From Typhlomys cinereus (taxonomy: Eukaryota > Chordata > Mammalia > Rodentia > Platacanthomyidae), in contig JALPQD010000006.1 in the NCBI GenBank assembly GCA_023101885.1, forward strand, positions 16,082,085 through 16,146,084: a stretch of DNA of 64,000 nt. Direction: 5' to 3'. The position numbers and the translations under genes were made by a program. The notes below the pieces were generated by a model. The model worked only from the letters and a program-made list of their open reading frames with translations. It was not told the DNA's origin and ran no database searches. The number at the start of each line of letters is the position of its first letter. The first letter of the stretch is position 1. This document shows positions 9,550 to 22,159 of the stretch, piece after piece.

Positions 9550-12500
9550 GCTGAGCAAAGGAACAGAGCAGGAAACATGGTGGAGGGAACAACATCTAAC
9601 AAGTACTACAGCTAAATGATTTAGAAATTTCAAAAAAAAAGAAAACTGCAGGCAGTGTGATTCTGTTTGTGGTTTTGGTAGGTTGAGTAACTTGCTCTTG
9701 AGCATGATCAGTTTTTGGTTCAGGATTCAAGCAATAAAACCCCTGGCACATCACACAAGGAAAAACACTGGTTTCTTGATTACTTCACAACTAAATTCTT
9801 TTCAGGCAAGCAATGTGGTTGGTTTCTTAGGCTAAATGGGGCAAGCTGAAGAGAACTCAATCTCCTGGTCTTACACTTTTCTTAGGTATTCATCTAAAGT
9901 CAACAGTATTAGTGTTTCACTGACATAGGGAATGTCCTATTCTGATTTAACATTCTAGCCTATGCTTGAAAGCAGGTGCTTCTTTCATTCTCATTGCAGA
10001 ATTCTGTATGTTAAAGACTTGGGGTAACAAAAGGGAAATTAACACAAGGTAAAGTAGATGTATAATTAGATCAATGACTTAATTTCATGTGAGTAGTTTT
10101 AAGAGTCTGTTAAGCTTCCTCCTACATGCATACTATTTTTCACCACCACAGAAAAACTTCACAAGCATAGCGTGACTCTCCACCCTCAGATCCTGCAGAA
10201 TAAAACAAACTATCCAGAGATGCAGGAAGTTCTTCTCTGACTCTTCAAGGCCTACTATTGCCAGAAGATGCTTAACCACAGCTGGGGATCTCCTTTCCCT
10301 GGGCTGACATTCAACTTACTTTTCTCCTCTGACATAGGGTCTAGCCTCAATTCATCACATCCCTAAGGGTTAACCATTGCTCAGGATATATGTACATTAA
10401 ACAGACACAGGTCTGTTTTCAGTACCCTGACCAGTTCTACAGTTCTGAAAGTTTTGTGTTCAGAGCAAAAAGGAAAACTTTTAAGCTATCAAACACACAC
10501 ACAGCAAGCGTTCTCTAATTTGTACTTTCTCTTATTTTCTCCCTGAAAGGCCACATATCAGACAGTTACAAATGTTAAAATACAAGCCCCTCTCCCTTTG
10601 CCATTCATTGTCTATAATAGTCTCCATTTACATCCGTGTTTCTCCTCCAGTATGATTTTCTTCTTTCTCTTAGTGTTTGTCTCTATGTACATTTCTGTGG
10701 AGAATGATTTTTTTTTTTTGCTCCTCCAAAAGTTAGGAACAACAAAGTGTCTAGGGGAATAGACATGGGGCTCTTCAGTCCTATTACAAATCCTTGGAAA
10801 CAAACTATACTTGTCTTATTTGCAAACATGCTCTGCATACCTCTCAATGCATGACTCTTAATACTTTCCCTATAAATATTTGTTGAATAACTAATACAGA
10901 ATTTCTGATTGAACTTCAGGTAGAAGTTAGTATTCGAAACAATAACAGGAATTGAGATGATCACAGAACCTTAGAATTTAAAGGGCCATTCACAATATAA
11001 AACATAATGGAGGCTCTCTCTGAGATGGTAAGAAGATGTAGCCAGCAAAAGGCTATGTAATGAGGAAAACAGAGGTGAAGAGAAGATCAAATGCAGAACT
11101 GGAGAAAAGTTAAAAATAAAGCATTAAGAAATTGGCAATTAAAACTGAAAGGAGGGAGGAAGGGAGAAAGTAAAACACAGAGATAGGGAGGAACAAATTT
11201 AATAAAAATCAATCTGGAAAAAGAACTATGGAACATTCAAAGACAAGAATACCACTGAAGAAGATGCAGATGCGGTCATCCCTATCAGTGTCTATGGATA
11301 TGTTTTTTTAAAGAGATAAATGAAATGTGAAACCTACAAGTCATCAAGAAAAAACAAGCAAACAACAGAAAAACTAGCAAAATCCTGTCCTGATTCCTAG
11401 CCATAAACTGCAAACACAATTGTAGTTCACATGCATATGTGATTATAGGCTGGTTTTCATCTCTAGATTACCCTAAAAGCTGTTTTGTCACAAAGAAACA
11501 ATTGAAATCTGGAAAAGCCAGATTTACAATTTTCTTTACAATTACAATTTTACAATTAAAATTTACAATTTTAAAGAAATTTTATTTGGGGTGAACCATT
11601 TTAAGAATATACATTAAATCTATGCAGGGGGAGATTCCATTATCACTAATGATTGTCTGTATTATACAATAATCACATGTGACATCTCAACTAAACTTGT
11701 AGCCTTGAAATATTGGCCATTTCAACCAAACATGGAACTGTGTTTCATGAGACAGGATCTAAGTGATCTACTTTAATTTTTCAAAAAATTCCCCTCTATT
11801 TTAGAAGCAATGCTCAAATGAACACATATGTTTGATATTATGCTTCACTTTAAGAAGTGATGTGACTGATGATAGCATGAGAGAAACATGCGCAGATAGA
11901 CTGAGGAATGAAAACCTGAAGTGTGTGATGTGTCCATGTGAGGCTAATATGTTCAAGGAAACTAGACCAGGAGATGATTGGGTCTCTCAAGTTCCTTTAG
12001 GCAAAGAAGAAGGAAAAACCCACTTTATTCCACCTTTTCTTCCTTTATTTGGAACCATCCTTCCTTTACTTTAAAATTACTCATCCCCTGACATAATCAA
12101 CCATATTAATATCTTCAGAAATATCACTTCAGAGTCTTATGCAATAGATGTTTAGATACTGACTTCCAAGCAAACTGAGAACTAAGAACCAAGCTATTTA
12201 TTTCTGAATGATAAAAAAGATGAAAAGAGAAACTGCTAGTTGAGAAAACTTTAAAAAGTAAATTCTAGAGACCGACTCATTTCAGGGAACCTTTAGAAAA
12301 ATATTCCTCATCTTGATAACTACTATATAGTTTTAGATGCAAAGCAAAGTACAGCAGATTCCTGCTTTCCTGTAAGTGCTTGGGAGAATGCAAGCAAATG
12401 TACAGACAGAACACTGTCCCCTACAAGTACTCAGCAGCATGAAGAATGCCACATTATCTGCATTATCGATAACTCTGAGCGCTGTCTCCTCATAACTAAA

Positions 12501-12620
12501 TACTAATGAAAAAAGGTATTCATGCCTCACAGTCTTACAGAGTTTTCTTTAACTTTATTGTGTTTACTTTTTGGATTACACTATCTATGCCTTATACAGA
12601 TAATAAAATAAGATCCTTTC
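9550..12620. other. Non-coding AT-rich sequence, nothing recognised
   Basis: About 3 kb without supported genes. Minor texture: a T run near 10709-10720 and a cluster of TTACAATT-like iterations at about 11520-11575. Confidence 0.55.
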
Positions 12621-12629
12621 CTTAAAAGG

Positions 12630-12745
12630 TTTTCAATGGGAGGAGGACAGGGGATGGAATTGGGTAATACGGTGTGAAGATGATTTAAATTCATTATATA
12701 TATGTATGAAACTATCAGTGAATAAGTTTTTAAAAAATCTTTCAT
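12630..12745 (+). mobile_element. L1 (Lx-type) 3' terminal fragment
   Basis: GGGAGGAGGACAGGGGATGG is followed by AATTGGGTAATACGGTGTGAA and then an AT-rich end with ATGTATGAAACT. This is the same pattern as the end of the Lx-like 3' UTR at 32.0 kb (GGGGGATGTAATTGGGG, then AAGGTGTGAAAAT, then an AT-rich end). Only the last ~115 bp are present and no TSD was found. Confidence 0.5.
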
Positions 12746-13017
12746 AAACTGAAAAAATATTCCTTCTAGAATAGAAAAAATATCAAATTTATTTTTTTTA
12801 AATGAGACTAGAAAGTAACACTTTATCCATTTATTCTTGTCACATTGTTACCTCAAATAGTGTCTTGATATGAAACTGAGCAAAGAAGAAAATCATCAAA
12901 GACCTTTCAGATATATTCTTTTATAGGACTGACTGTTTAATGTTAAAAAAAAGTTTTTGTCATTTGCCATGTGCTCAGTAAGTTTGAGATATAGGTCTTT
13001 CAAAGTCTGCAAATAGT

Positions 13018-13660
13018 CCCTCCTTCCTTCCCTCCTTCTTTCCTTTCCTTCCCTTCCTTCCTTCCTTCTTTCATTCCTTCCTTCCTTCCTCCTTCCTTCC
13101 TTCCTTCCCTCCTTCCCTCCTTCCTTCCTTCCTTCCCTCCCTCCCTCCCTCCCTTCCTCCCTCCCTCCCTCCTTCTCCCTCCCTCCCTCCCTCCCTCCTC
13201 CCTCCCTCCCTCCCCCTCCTTCCTTCCTTCCCTCCCTCCCTCCTCCCTTCCTTCCCTCCTTCCTCCTTCCCTCCTTCTCCTCCTTCCCTCCCTTCCCTCC
13301 TCCTTCCTTCCCTCCTTCCCTCCTCCCTCCTTCCCTCCTTCCCCCCTCCCTCCCTCCTTCCCTCCCTCCCCCCTCCCTCCTTCCTTCCTTCCTTCCTTCC
13401 TCCCTCCCCCCTCCCTCCTCTCCCTCCCTCCCTCCTTCCTTCCTTCCCTCCCTCCCTCCCTCCCTCCTCCCTCCCCTTCCCTCCTTCCTTCCTCTTCCTT
13501 CCTTCCTCCCTCCTTCCCCCTTCCTTCCGTCCTTCCTTCCTTCCTTCCTTCCTTCCTTCCTTCTTTCCTTCTTTCCTTCCTTCCTTCCCTCCTTCCCTAC
13601 TTCCTTCCCTCTTTCCTTCCTTCCTTCCTTCTTTCTTCCCTTCCTTCCTTCCTGTTTTCT
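13018..13660. repeat. 640-bp polypyrimidine tract, (CCTT)n/(CCCT)n
   Basis: Almost uninterrupted C/T on the plus strand, mixing CCTT, CCCT, CCCCT and CTT units. On the minus strand it yields a 293-residue open frame made almost entirely of Lys, Glu, Gly and Arg. That frame exists only because pure GGAA/GGGA repeats lack stop codons, and it should not be annotated as a protein. A tract of this length is prone to length polymorphism. Confidence 0.97.
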
Positions 13661-13679
13661 TTCCTTTTTTTTAAAGAAG

Positions 13680-16600
13680 AAAGGAAGTATTTTGGTGCAG
13701 AGTATGAACATACCGTCCATCATACAGTCCATGTGACAGAAACTGGAACTTGGGCCAGCTAGTAACATCATGCTCATAGTTCAGAAAACAAGAGGAAAAT
13801 GCTGTTTCTCACCATGCATTTTCCTTTTCATGCAGCCCAGGATCTTAGACCATGACATGGTGATATCATCACTGAGGGTGGGTTTTCCCACCTCCATTAC
13901 ACAGACTAGAAACTCTCTCATACACATGCTTGCAGGTTTTATTCCTAAGCTACTTTTGATCTTGCCAAGGTGACAACCAATATTAACCATCAGGGTGGGC
14001 AACAGTAGGAGGAACATGAATGATTCAAGTCAAACTGTCAGATCCAGGGAGGAAACCCTAAGAATTACCTGCCTTCTCACAAGGTTCATACAGGAATTGG
14101 GCTGTGATTTCTGGGTAAAAGATTTGCATTTAAATTTATCTACAGTTTACTAAATACAGCATATAATTGTTCAAAAACTGTTTAATAACCAGTACATTGA
14201 AAACTTAGAAAGATGAATGAATAAATATTTTCAAAGTATATGAGGTCAATGTTGAAGATATGAATTTATATTCAGCATTCACTTTTTCTTAGAATTCCAT
14301 GTAGTAAAGTAAATGAATCTGTTTTCCAGATTCTTCCTATCTAGATTCTCATGCATAATTTAGACTTGGCTAGTGGAAAATCTTGTGCTAGTTTTAGAGA
14401 GCAGACATATGGGAGTGGATGGAGGCACTTGGTTGTTTTCTAACAGTATTAGCAGAGGTCCCAGTGTCTAACGACTCCTTGGCTTCCTGGGTATTGAAAG
14501 GCAGGAGAGGAACTCCCTTTGGAATAGTTTCGCACCTAATTTACCACAGTTTCAGATCAATTAGCAACAATGAAACATCCAGAATGCAGCAGCTTTGGGA
14601 GCCAGAGGGTTTAGCCAGGATAACAGGTTCGTGGTGATATGGTTGTGATGTTCTTGGGGTTACTTCTTCATGATTCATTTCTCAGATCTGTGCCTTTTCT
14701 AAATCTTCATTTTCTTCTGCTGGAGTCTTTCCTGCTACACATGCATAGAATGGTTTTAACTATTTAAATGGTAAAACTATTTAAAATATTAAACTATTTA
14801 ACGACTGGTTTAAATCAATTAGAAAAAAAAGAACTGCATGTTTACATAAAAATTGCCTCTCTTCTTTTTAATTTTTCACTCTTTCTTTAATGTTACTGAT
14901 ACTTATTCCTTTGTGTAGGCATAGTCATTTCTATTCAAAAATTGATGGCTTAATTGGAGAATCAATTTGGAGCAGTATCTTGGGACTAGGTGAAGAACTA
15001 TTCTGCCTAAACTGATAATATGATCATTTAATCAATGTACAAAGTTTTCAAGAAGAGTAGACTTCAGTTTTTTCCCTCAACTTTAATTTTAATCTGCTTT
15101 TTGGAGGACATTCTTAAGGTCAAAGTATAAGAAAGTTAAAGAAGATACAGAAGAGTATTGTAAATGGAAATTATTACTGATTCATTATTCATTGCAAATA
15201 GATATAAAATATATGCAGAAGAGATACTTCTTTCTAAAGTGTATTTATGCTTATCACAAAGACTAGAAGATGTATCTGAATATCATCAGAAGTATTAATC
15301 ATTATGTAGTTAGCATGGGTAGAGGTTAATGGGACAGTTTTGGTCTAGTAATGGTTTGTCCTCACACAAAAGTGTTGCTATTAAAAAGAATGTCAGAAAT
15401 TTAAGTCATGTTTGGTGTAGTATTTAGAGATGTGTCTAACTTGTTTAATACTCAACATGAAATAATTCAAAGGAAAAATTCCAATCTATTGTTACTATAG
15501 CAATATTCACAATATTTAATAACAGGTTAAGTAACAGAGGCCCTATAAAAAAGTGAAGAATCCATTTTCAGTTCAGATTTGAACAGAAAGAATCATCCCA
15601 TCAAATGCTTAAAAGATTATTTTCTTATTAGAAACTGCACTTTTTATTGAGAACAGAGTTAAACACTTTGGCTCTGCCTAGTACAGAACTGAGGCAAAAC
15701 TTTACAGAGCTTTTCTGTATGAATGAACATGAACTATCCAATCCTTATAAGCTGTGTTATAAAAGAGAACAGTAGGTGGTTCATACTTGTGGCAGAACCT
15801 CAAGAGATGACAGAGTTTCATGGAGCAAGGCTGAATGCCTGGGCATCCTTACTTAGTTGCTAATTCATGGATGAGGCCCTTGATCAAGGAAAAGGAAACA
15901 CTTGTCTCATTTCAATGCCGATGTCTGATCCCTGTTTGTGAGACAGAGAACTGGGCAATGCCAGAATCTGAGCATTTGTCTTTCACTGATGTTACATATT
16001 CAATTTTAGGGTAAATCATGTTTTCCAAGTTCTTTCAGCAATGGATACCAAGATGACAATCTGTCTTTTCAATATAAAAATAACCACAATGATTATTGCT
16101 TTTGTATCCAGTAAAAATTCTGGCATTCGCAAGAAGAAGCAAAATTAGGCAAAGGACATCTTCTCCAAATGCTGTTAGGAGAAGGGCTATTTTTGTCTGA
16201 GTGTGTTATGTATTACAAATGCATTAATTCAAGTATATCATGCTTCTTAGATTACTCTGAGATCAATTACAGATATTCTTAGGCACTTGGTCAAGAAGCA
16301 GAGGGTTCTTTCTTACCAAAGGCAGTTAAATCCAAGAAATTGAATTTTTGAGATCCAGTACCATTTCAAAAAAAGTAGCCACATTATTGGTTGTTCATTT
16401 ATACCTTAATTGATATACACATTCTGGCTTTGTTCTCAGGGAAATTTCCTTGTTCTGACTTTCTGAGTTCTGGTATTAGAGTCATTTTAAGCTACCATAC
16501 CACTTTCAGTCAGATGGGATTTTTCTTTGCAACAATATAAAAAAGTAGCTGTAAAAATTCAAAACAATCAAATCATAATGAAGACAAAAAAGTCACGAGA

Positions 16601-17190
16601 AGAAGAAAATTAATATTTCATGTTATACTTATCTAGATTTGACTTGATGGATAACTAGTGATTTGCGAGGATTTTTATGGAAGATTTCAGCTGTGACTCT
16701 GCAGAGATGTTGCTAGGCGGCTTAGTATGAAGACCAAACATTTCATGCTTTATGGAACTGTAGAAGTAACTCTTCCCAGGCTTACTTTTTATGAGACTTC
16801 CATTTGTTCTCTTTCAGGTTGCCAGGCTCATGCAGACTGCAGGAAAAAAATTAGGATATGTCTGCTGAGAAGAGTTTTTTAACCAGCTGTGTTGCAAAAG
16901 GAGGGTATTGAGTTTATGAAGGAAGCATGGATTCAAGGTAGAATGCTTGCTCGCACATAAAGGCAGTAGCAATAACTAAAGCTGCATCAAGTGGCATTTG
17001 ATGGAATTGGAACAGTGTCAAACAGGCATAGCAGGTTGAAAAGTTTCCAGAAGAGCACCACAAATCCTATTTGCAGGGCCATGAATGGTTGTACTCTAGG
17101 TAGTATGTGCTTTCTGTCCTTGACATTATTTTCAGAATATACTATGGAACCTCTTCTCTTTCAAAGTGAGGTTGGGTCAAACTAGTGCTA
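13680..17190. other. Non-coding, nothing recognised
   Basis: About 3.5 kb of AT-rich sequence. Around 14757-14805 a TAAACTATTTAA-like unit is repeated several times. No exon, RNA gene or classifiable transposon. Confidence 0.55.
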
Positions 17191-17194
17191 AGTG

Positions 17195-17480
17195 CCCACT
17201 TACAAAGTTAGGATTGTGATTTGAAATCGGTGTTCCTCATAGATTCACAGGTTTGAACATTTGTACCCAGCTGGTGGCTCTGTTTGAGAAGACTGGGACA
17301 CCTTTAGCAAGTGAATCTTCATTGACGGTATTGACTCACTGGAGGTGGGTCTTGAGGTTCTGTAGTCCCATTGACCCTATTTTCTATTCCCTCTCTGCCT
17401 CCTGAGGAATGTGGAAGCAGTGCGACCAGCAGTCTCCATTCCTGTGGCCATGACTTTCTTCACCTTCCCTCTTGGTCTCC
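17195..17480 (+). mobile_element. MaLR (MLT1/ORR1-like) LTR fragment
   Basis: The order of short matches follows a MaLR LTR: GGTTTGAACATTTGTACCCAGCTGGTGGC, then a GGGACACCTTTAG stretch, AGGTGGGTCTTGAGG, a pyrimidine-rich CCCTCTCTGCCTCCTG stretch and finally GGCCATGA. The family is a non-autonomous ERVL relative. The fragment is diverged and both termini are lost. Confidence 0.55.
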
Positions 17481-18895
17481 TATGTCCTCATCCCAACCCT
17501 CTAAGTGACTCAGGCTTCCCTCCCCCACCTCCTCTTCTTTCATTGCCGCTGCTTTTCCTCTGAAGGGTTTCACTCACATCGGGAGGCATTCAGGTCCCTC
17601 TGACTTTCCTTCAAAGACAAGCTCTGTCTGAGACCTGAGCTTTTCAGAGGCTTCAGAGGCAGGTGGAACCAGATCCTATTTGGGTGTGCAAAGCAATCAG
17701 AGAGCACAACCAACTGAGACAGATTGTAAGAAGAGTAGACACTGAAAGACAAAGAGAAGGCCATGAGGAAGAGGTCTTAAAATAGAGGTGAAGAGAGACA
17801 AGGTGACTGTATAACTGAAAACAGCTACCATACCTTACCTGAGGCTTCAGACAAGGGAGAGAGTTAGTTAACCAACAAATAGAGATGCAGGCTCCAGAAG
17901 TGGCAGTTGCCTTGGAGAGAAGCCTTACTAAGCAGTCACATAGTAAAGAAGGATGCCCTTAAGGTTTAAAGGGGTTACAAACTATCAGAAGCTTCATGTG
18001 AGTGGTGAAGAAGGTACCTCACACCCACTGAGGTTATTTACTCCAGAGTCCTGACTTTAGTCACTGCTACACTATACCTCAGCAGAGGGATGATGCCTAG
18101 CCAGAGATAGAACCAAGCAGCCCAGGGGAATAGTGTGTGCTCTGAGCCCAGCAAGGAACTGGTAACGGTCATGATGTTTTCCCGTGGTTTTCCCCTAATT
18201 TTCTAAGGATTTGTTTGAGTACCATGTCAGCCTCCAGTGACAGAGAAACACAGCCAGAAAAATAATATCTCCGTAATGAGATATAATAGATTTATTCTAT
18301 TATCAATCATATAATAACATTTTTTATTGTCCAATCTTCATAGACTTCTCAGGGATTGCAAAAGATTGACTGATCATGATTTTTATACTTTCTTAAATGA
18401 GATATTGTATTTGTGTAGCCTTTAATTATTTCACTAAAATGGTTTGGAAACTGTGTTTGCCTGAGCTTTCCCCACACTTTCCATCACAAAACAGAATAAC
18501 CAAAACTGGTTTAGGAAGGAAAATGTATCAGGACAGCCTGTCTGGAATGGCCTTCAGGTGCTGTGTGCTAGGTACAAATTTCTTGGACAATAACTGAATT
18601 TCTTACTATATTTCCAAGAATGATCCAATTGACAAGCAGAGTAAACAATATCAACATCAATTTTTTTCCGTAACTGTCGCTTTATTTGCCTGATTCCTTA
18701 GTGTGTCAAATTTGCTCAACTGCTTCATTTCAAGTTCTTGGTAATAAAACATGAAGTAGGAAACAAGATTAAGAAAACAAATTGGTGTGTCTTTCTGTTG
18801 ATATCAGAAACAGTAAGGACACACTCAATCTGGAGTGATCTCTTTCCAAATAATTCTAACCCTAGTAAGCTAGCCCCTAATCCCAAAGGTTGAAG
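17481..18895. other. Non-coding, nothing recognised
   Basis: Pyrimidine-rich at the start (possibly the continuing end of the preceding LTR), otherwise plain non-coding DNA. Confidence 0.5.
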
Positions 18896-18899
18896 GACA

Positions 18900-19270
18900 T
18901 TTATTTAGTCATTCAGCATGTATTGTATGATATAAGCACGGGGGTCCTATGATACGAAGATGCCAATGAATATAATGTCCATTCATGCTAGAGGAGGAGA
19001 GAAGGGCATCAGCAAAGACAGGATGTAAGTGACAGTGAATGGGCATGTGCTATGCTGAGTGCTCACAGAGTGGCATGAAGTAGTTCTATGGGGCAAGGTG
19101 GGGGGGGAGAGTGCCATAAAAGATCTCAACTTCTGAGCAAGGATCTCAAGAGTGCACCTCAAGAAGAGGTGATATACTTCTGTGAATATTATTTGGTTTT
19201 CTTTAGGATTCAAATGTGGGAGGAAGAATTAGGTGGAAGACACTTGGCAGTTCTGAAGAGCAGAGACCAG
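18900..19270 (+). mobile_element. Possible ancient interspersed repeat
   Basis: A loose series of matches (ATTTAGTCATTCAGCATGTATT near the start, TTCATGCTAGAGGAGGAGA, GCTATGCTGAGTGCTC, then GAGCAAGGATCTCAAGAGT) recalls an old mammalian repeat with 'attcaacaaatatttattgagc..catggagcttacattctag..'. I cannot name the family with certainty. About 50 bp later, near 19330-19365, a CTGGTAAAGTGCTTTGCCTG stretch may be a SINE relic. Confidence 0.3.
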
Positions 19271-20061
19271 CGAGTTGCCTGGAGTCCAGAACTAAGAGTA
19301 CACACTGTCTAACTCAGGCACCACAAGCCAGGATGGCTCGCGCTGCTGGTAAAGTGCTTTGCCTGCAATACCTGATTTCTCGTATGGCTGGTAAAGAAGA
19401 AAAAATTCTTCTCCCTTAAATTTAATGTTCAATGATACTAATCTGGTGGTAGGAAGAATCCTGGAACTTTCCTTGTGCTCCCCAAGCCATTTATTGATCT
19501 CAGTCTCAGAGTGTTTAATAATCACACTAAAATGAATGAGTATAAAATTATAAATATGTAAGATGCATTTGCACCAAACAAGAAAATCAATGACTTTATA
19601 GAGTTCAGTTCCAAAGACAACCTCTAGTAACTAAAAACTGAAGGAAAAAACCTAGGTCAGAGAAAAATTACAAGGCATTGAGTCTAATACTTAGGGTCAC
19701 AGGTTATTTCAACTAGAAGAAGCTTTCTAGGTCATGACGTCTTCACTGACTTTTCAAGGTTCCACTAGGGTAATGAAGGGGTAATGAAGGGGTAGAGGAA
19801 GGTATAGCTAATATTTCACAGGGGTAACAGAAATAAAGTATTTTCAAAGAGATATTAACATTGTGGAACATTAACTTTCAAAATAGTCTTTACTACTACT
19901 TTTAATTATTATGCAATATAGATTCAATATAATCAAACATTGAAGAGTAACAATGAGATGATTATGGAATTTGATAGATATTTCCAAAACCCATCAAATA
20001 GACACCAAAAAAGAGACCACTATGTTGAAAATAGTAAAGATGCACTGAATTCCAAACACAA

Positions 20062-20125
20062 ATATAGAAACTGAGGTCTAGAGAGATGGTGGCACTTATA
20101 CACAGCTAATTAGTGGTTTGATGGA
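20062..20125 (-). mobile_element. MIR fragment, minus strand
   Basis: AAACTGAGGTCTAGAGAGAT, then a gap and ACACAGCTAATTAGTGGTTTG, match the reverse complement of the MIR core ('aaactgaggcccagagagg..cacacagctagtaagtgg'). A short, old relic. Confidence 0.6.
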
Positions 20126-20129
20126 AGAA

Positions 20130-22060
20130 TAATGCAGATCTTTTTAAAATTTAAATGTGTATTTTGTCCTCAGCATTCTCCCAAGAGTGAATGGTAGCAG
20201 AGATTTCATCCAGGGACAACAGATTTAAAATATAAGGTCCTCTCAAATAATTGTTTTTGTGTTGTGGAGAAGCTCATCAAACATGCATGACAGTAGAAGA
20301 TTTCAAATACTGAAATAATATATTTGATTTATTGTTATCCTCAAACAAAGTCTCCAAAGTGCTTGGTATATCTGAAGAGCTTGGCTTATGCACTTTTAAT
20401 ATATCTGCTAATGCACTCTTTATTGTTCTATGATACCACTGGAACTCATATTGGAAGTAATTTTAACCATTTTATAAATATTAGAGCTGAGATCTCATAA
20501 ACCATGTTTTAATTTTTCTTTTATAAAAAGTGTATCAGGTCTGAGACTGACACTGGTCCACAGGACTTCTGAACTTTCTTCTCAGTCTCTATTTTACTTT
20601 TTTGGAAATGAATGCTATGAGTTTCATAGCAAGCTCCTTCTGGATACAGGAGGAAGAAGCTGAAGAAAAAGAGAGGGAGATATGAAGAAATATAGAGCTA
20701 TGTAAAGATATTGAACATTTTACTTTGCTTTGAAACCATCCTTCTGTTAACTTGAATACCAACAGAGCTTTCTTTGGTAGACACATCAATTCCCACAGAA
20801 TTTTCCAGCAGTTCATTAGCAGCAAAAGTCCTGGAACCATAGTGTGCCACATTAATCCTGATGAATATTGAGAGAGGAGATAATGAACATCCTAGTTAGT
20901 ACAGACTTCATTGAAACTGACAACAATGGCCTGTGTCCTTTCCTCTTGTTGTTATGCTGATCCAAATGTCATAAAGGAGCATCTACATCAGGTTAGTCTT
21001 GGACATGAATCCTAACTTCTGTCAATTCCAATAAGGGGCTTAAGTAGGGACCATGCTACTTATCTCCACTGGAATGAAAATACAGACTTCTTCCCCTTTC
21101 ATCTTTTCTGAGCCTTTTCAGATTTTCCTTCAATCTCTTTGTATCATTTACTTTTATATAGTTGTGTAGTAGCTGGCCATGTCAATTAGATAAGATTTGC
21201 ACTAGTAGCTATAATAACTGTAATCTTTGCATTAGGAATTATGTTTATTAGCATATATTATGCATTGATACACGTTATCATTGTTTCATTACTGGTCAGG
21301 TGACCATGGAATTGGGTGGTTCAGGAAATAATCAGGTGCTACAGTGAAAGGGTAATATTTCAGTGATATTTTTAACATTAGTAGATATAATGGAAGATTT
21401 ATAAAACAAAAGCCTCTTTTTTCAACTCATTTTATGATGATGTAATAAGGATCTGTTAATAAGAATATGTCAATAAGCTTAGTATTTTTTAAAAGACCAA
21501 GGCAGGTAAAAAATGAATATTTATCTTTAAAATATGTTTGAAAATAGAAGCATACTTTGTTTGATATTATTGGTGAAAAGTGTGGGAATTCCTACAACTA
21601 TTACAACATAAAGAGGAAAATCAATTCTAATTTTAACTGATTTCTTAAAAATATACAATTTTTAAAATGCTCATCTAGTTACATATTTAGGTCATTCAAT
21701 ATGTTGACAAATATTTAACAGATACCTTGGAGACTTACTCTTGTAAAACAGTGTTAAAGTTGCATGACTTTTTAACACTTGAGTGTGACACTTGTTACTG
21801 TAGTAGATATCCAGATGACAAAAAATTTTAATTCATTTTTAATTCAGATAACTACCAGTGAATGGTCTGTGCTTCATGTCTAGGGATGTTTGTTAAAATA
21901 AAAGACTGAAAAATAAGAGTCCTCTACTATTGTGAAACTTTGCAAGAAAATTGTCTTTGCTACTAAGTACAGCTCCCAGACTAAAGTCCAGAAGAAATTT
22001 CATTTTTCACTCAGGATTCCCCAGACTGTAGCAAAGCAAGTTAAAGACTAGCTATCTTTT
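20130..22060. other. Non-coding AT-rich sequence, nothing recognised
   Basis: About 1.9 kb. A (87-codon) minus-strand open frame at 20589-20852 has no recognisable domain and is most likely chance. Confidence 0.55.
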
Positions 22061-22061
22061 T

Positions 22062-22150
22062 TTAAAACATTTTTTATTATTATTCCTGCTCCTACAAACT
22101 TAGTAGGTACACCGGTTCCCTCCCTCCCTCCTTTTACAGGTATTATTTAG
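22062..22150 (-). mobile_element. L1 3'-end fragment, minus strand
   Basis: The reverse complement reads GGAGGGAGGGAGGGAACCGGTG and ends in an A-rich tail. The L1 at 55.8 kb ends similarly on its own strand (GGAGGGAACTGGTA then A-rich). It therefore looks like a very short, 5'-truncated L1 end in the minus orientation. Confidence 0.55.
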
Positions 22151-22159
22151 TTTAGCTCC

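Noticed and set aside
12896..13777. A 293-codon minus-strand open frame rich in Lys, Glu, Gly and Arg
   Set aside because: It lies in a GGAA/GGGA repeat, which has no stop codons in any frame on that strand. Low complexity, no domain and no gene structure.
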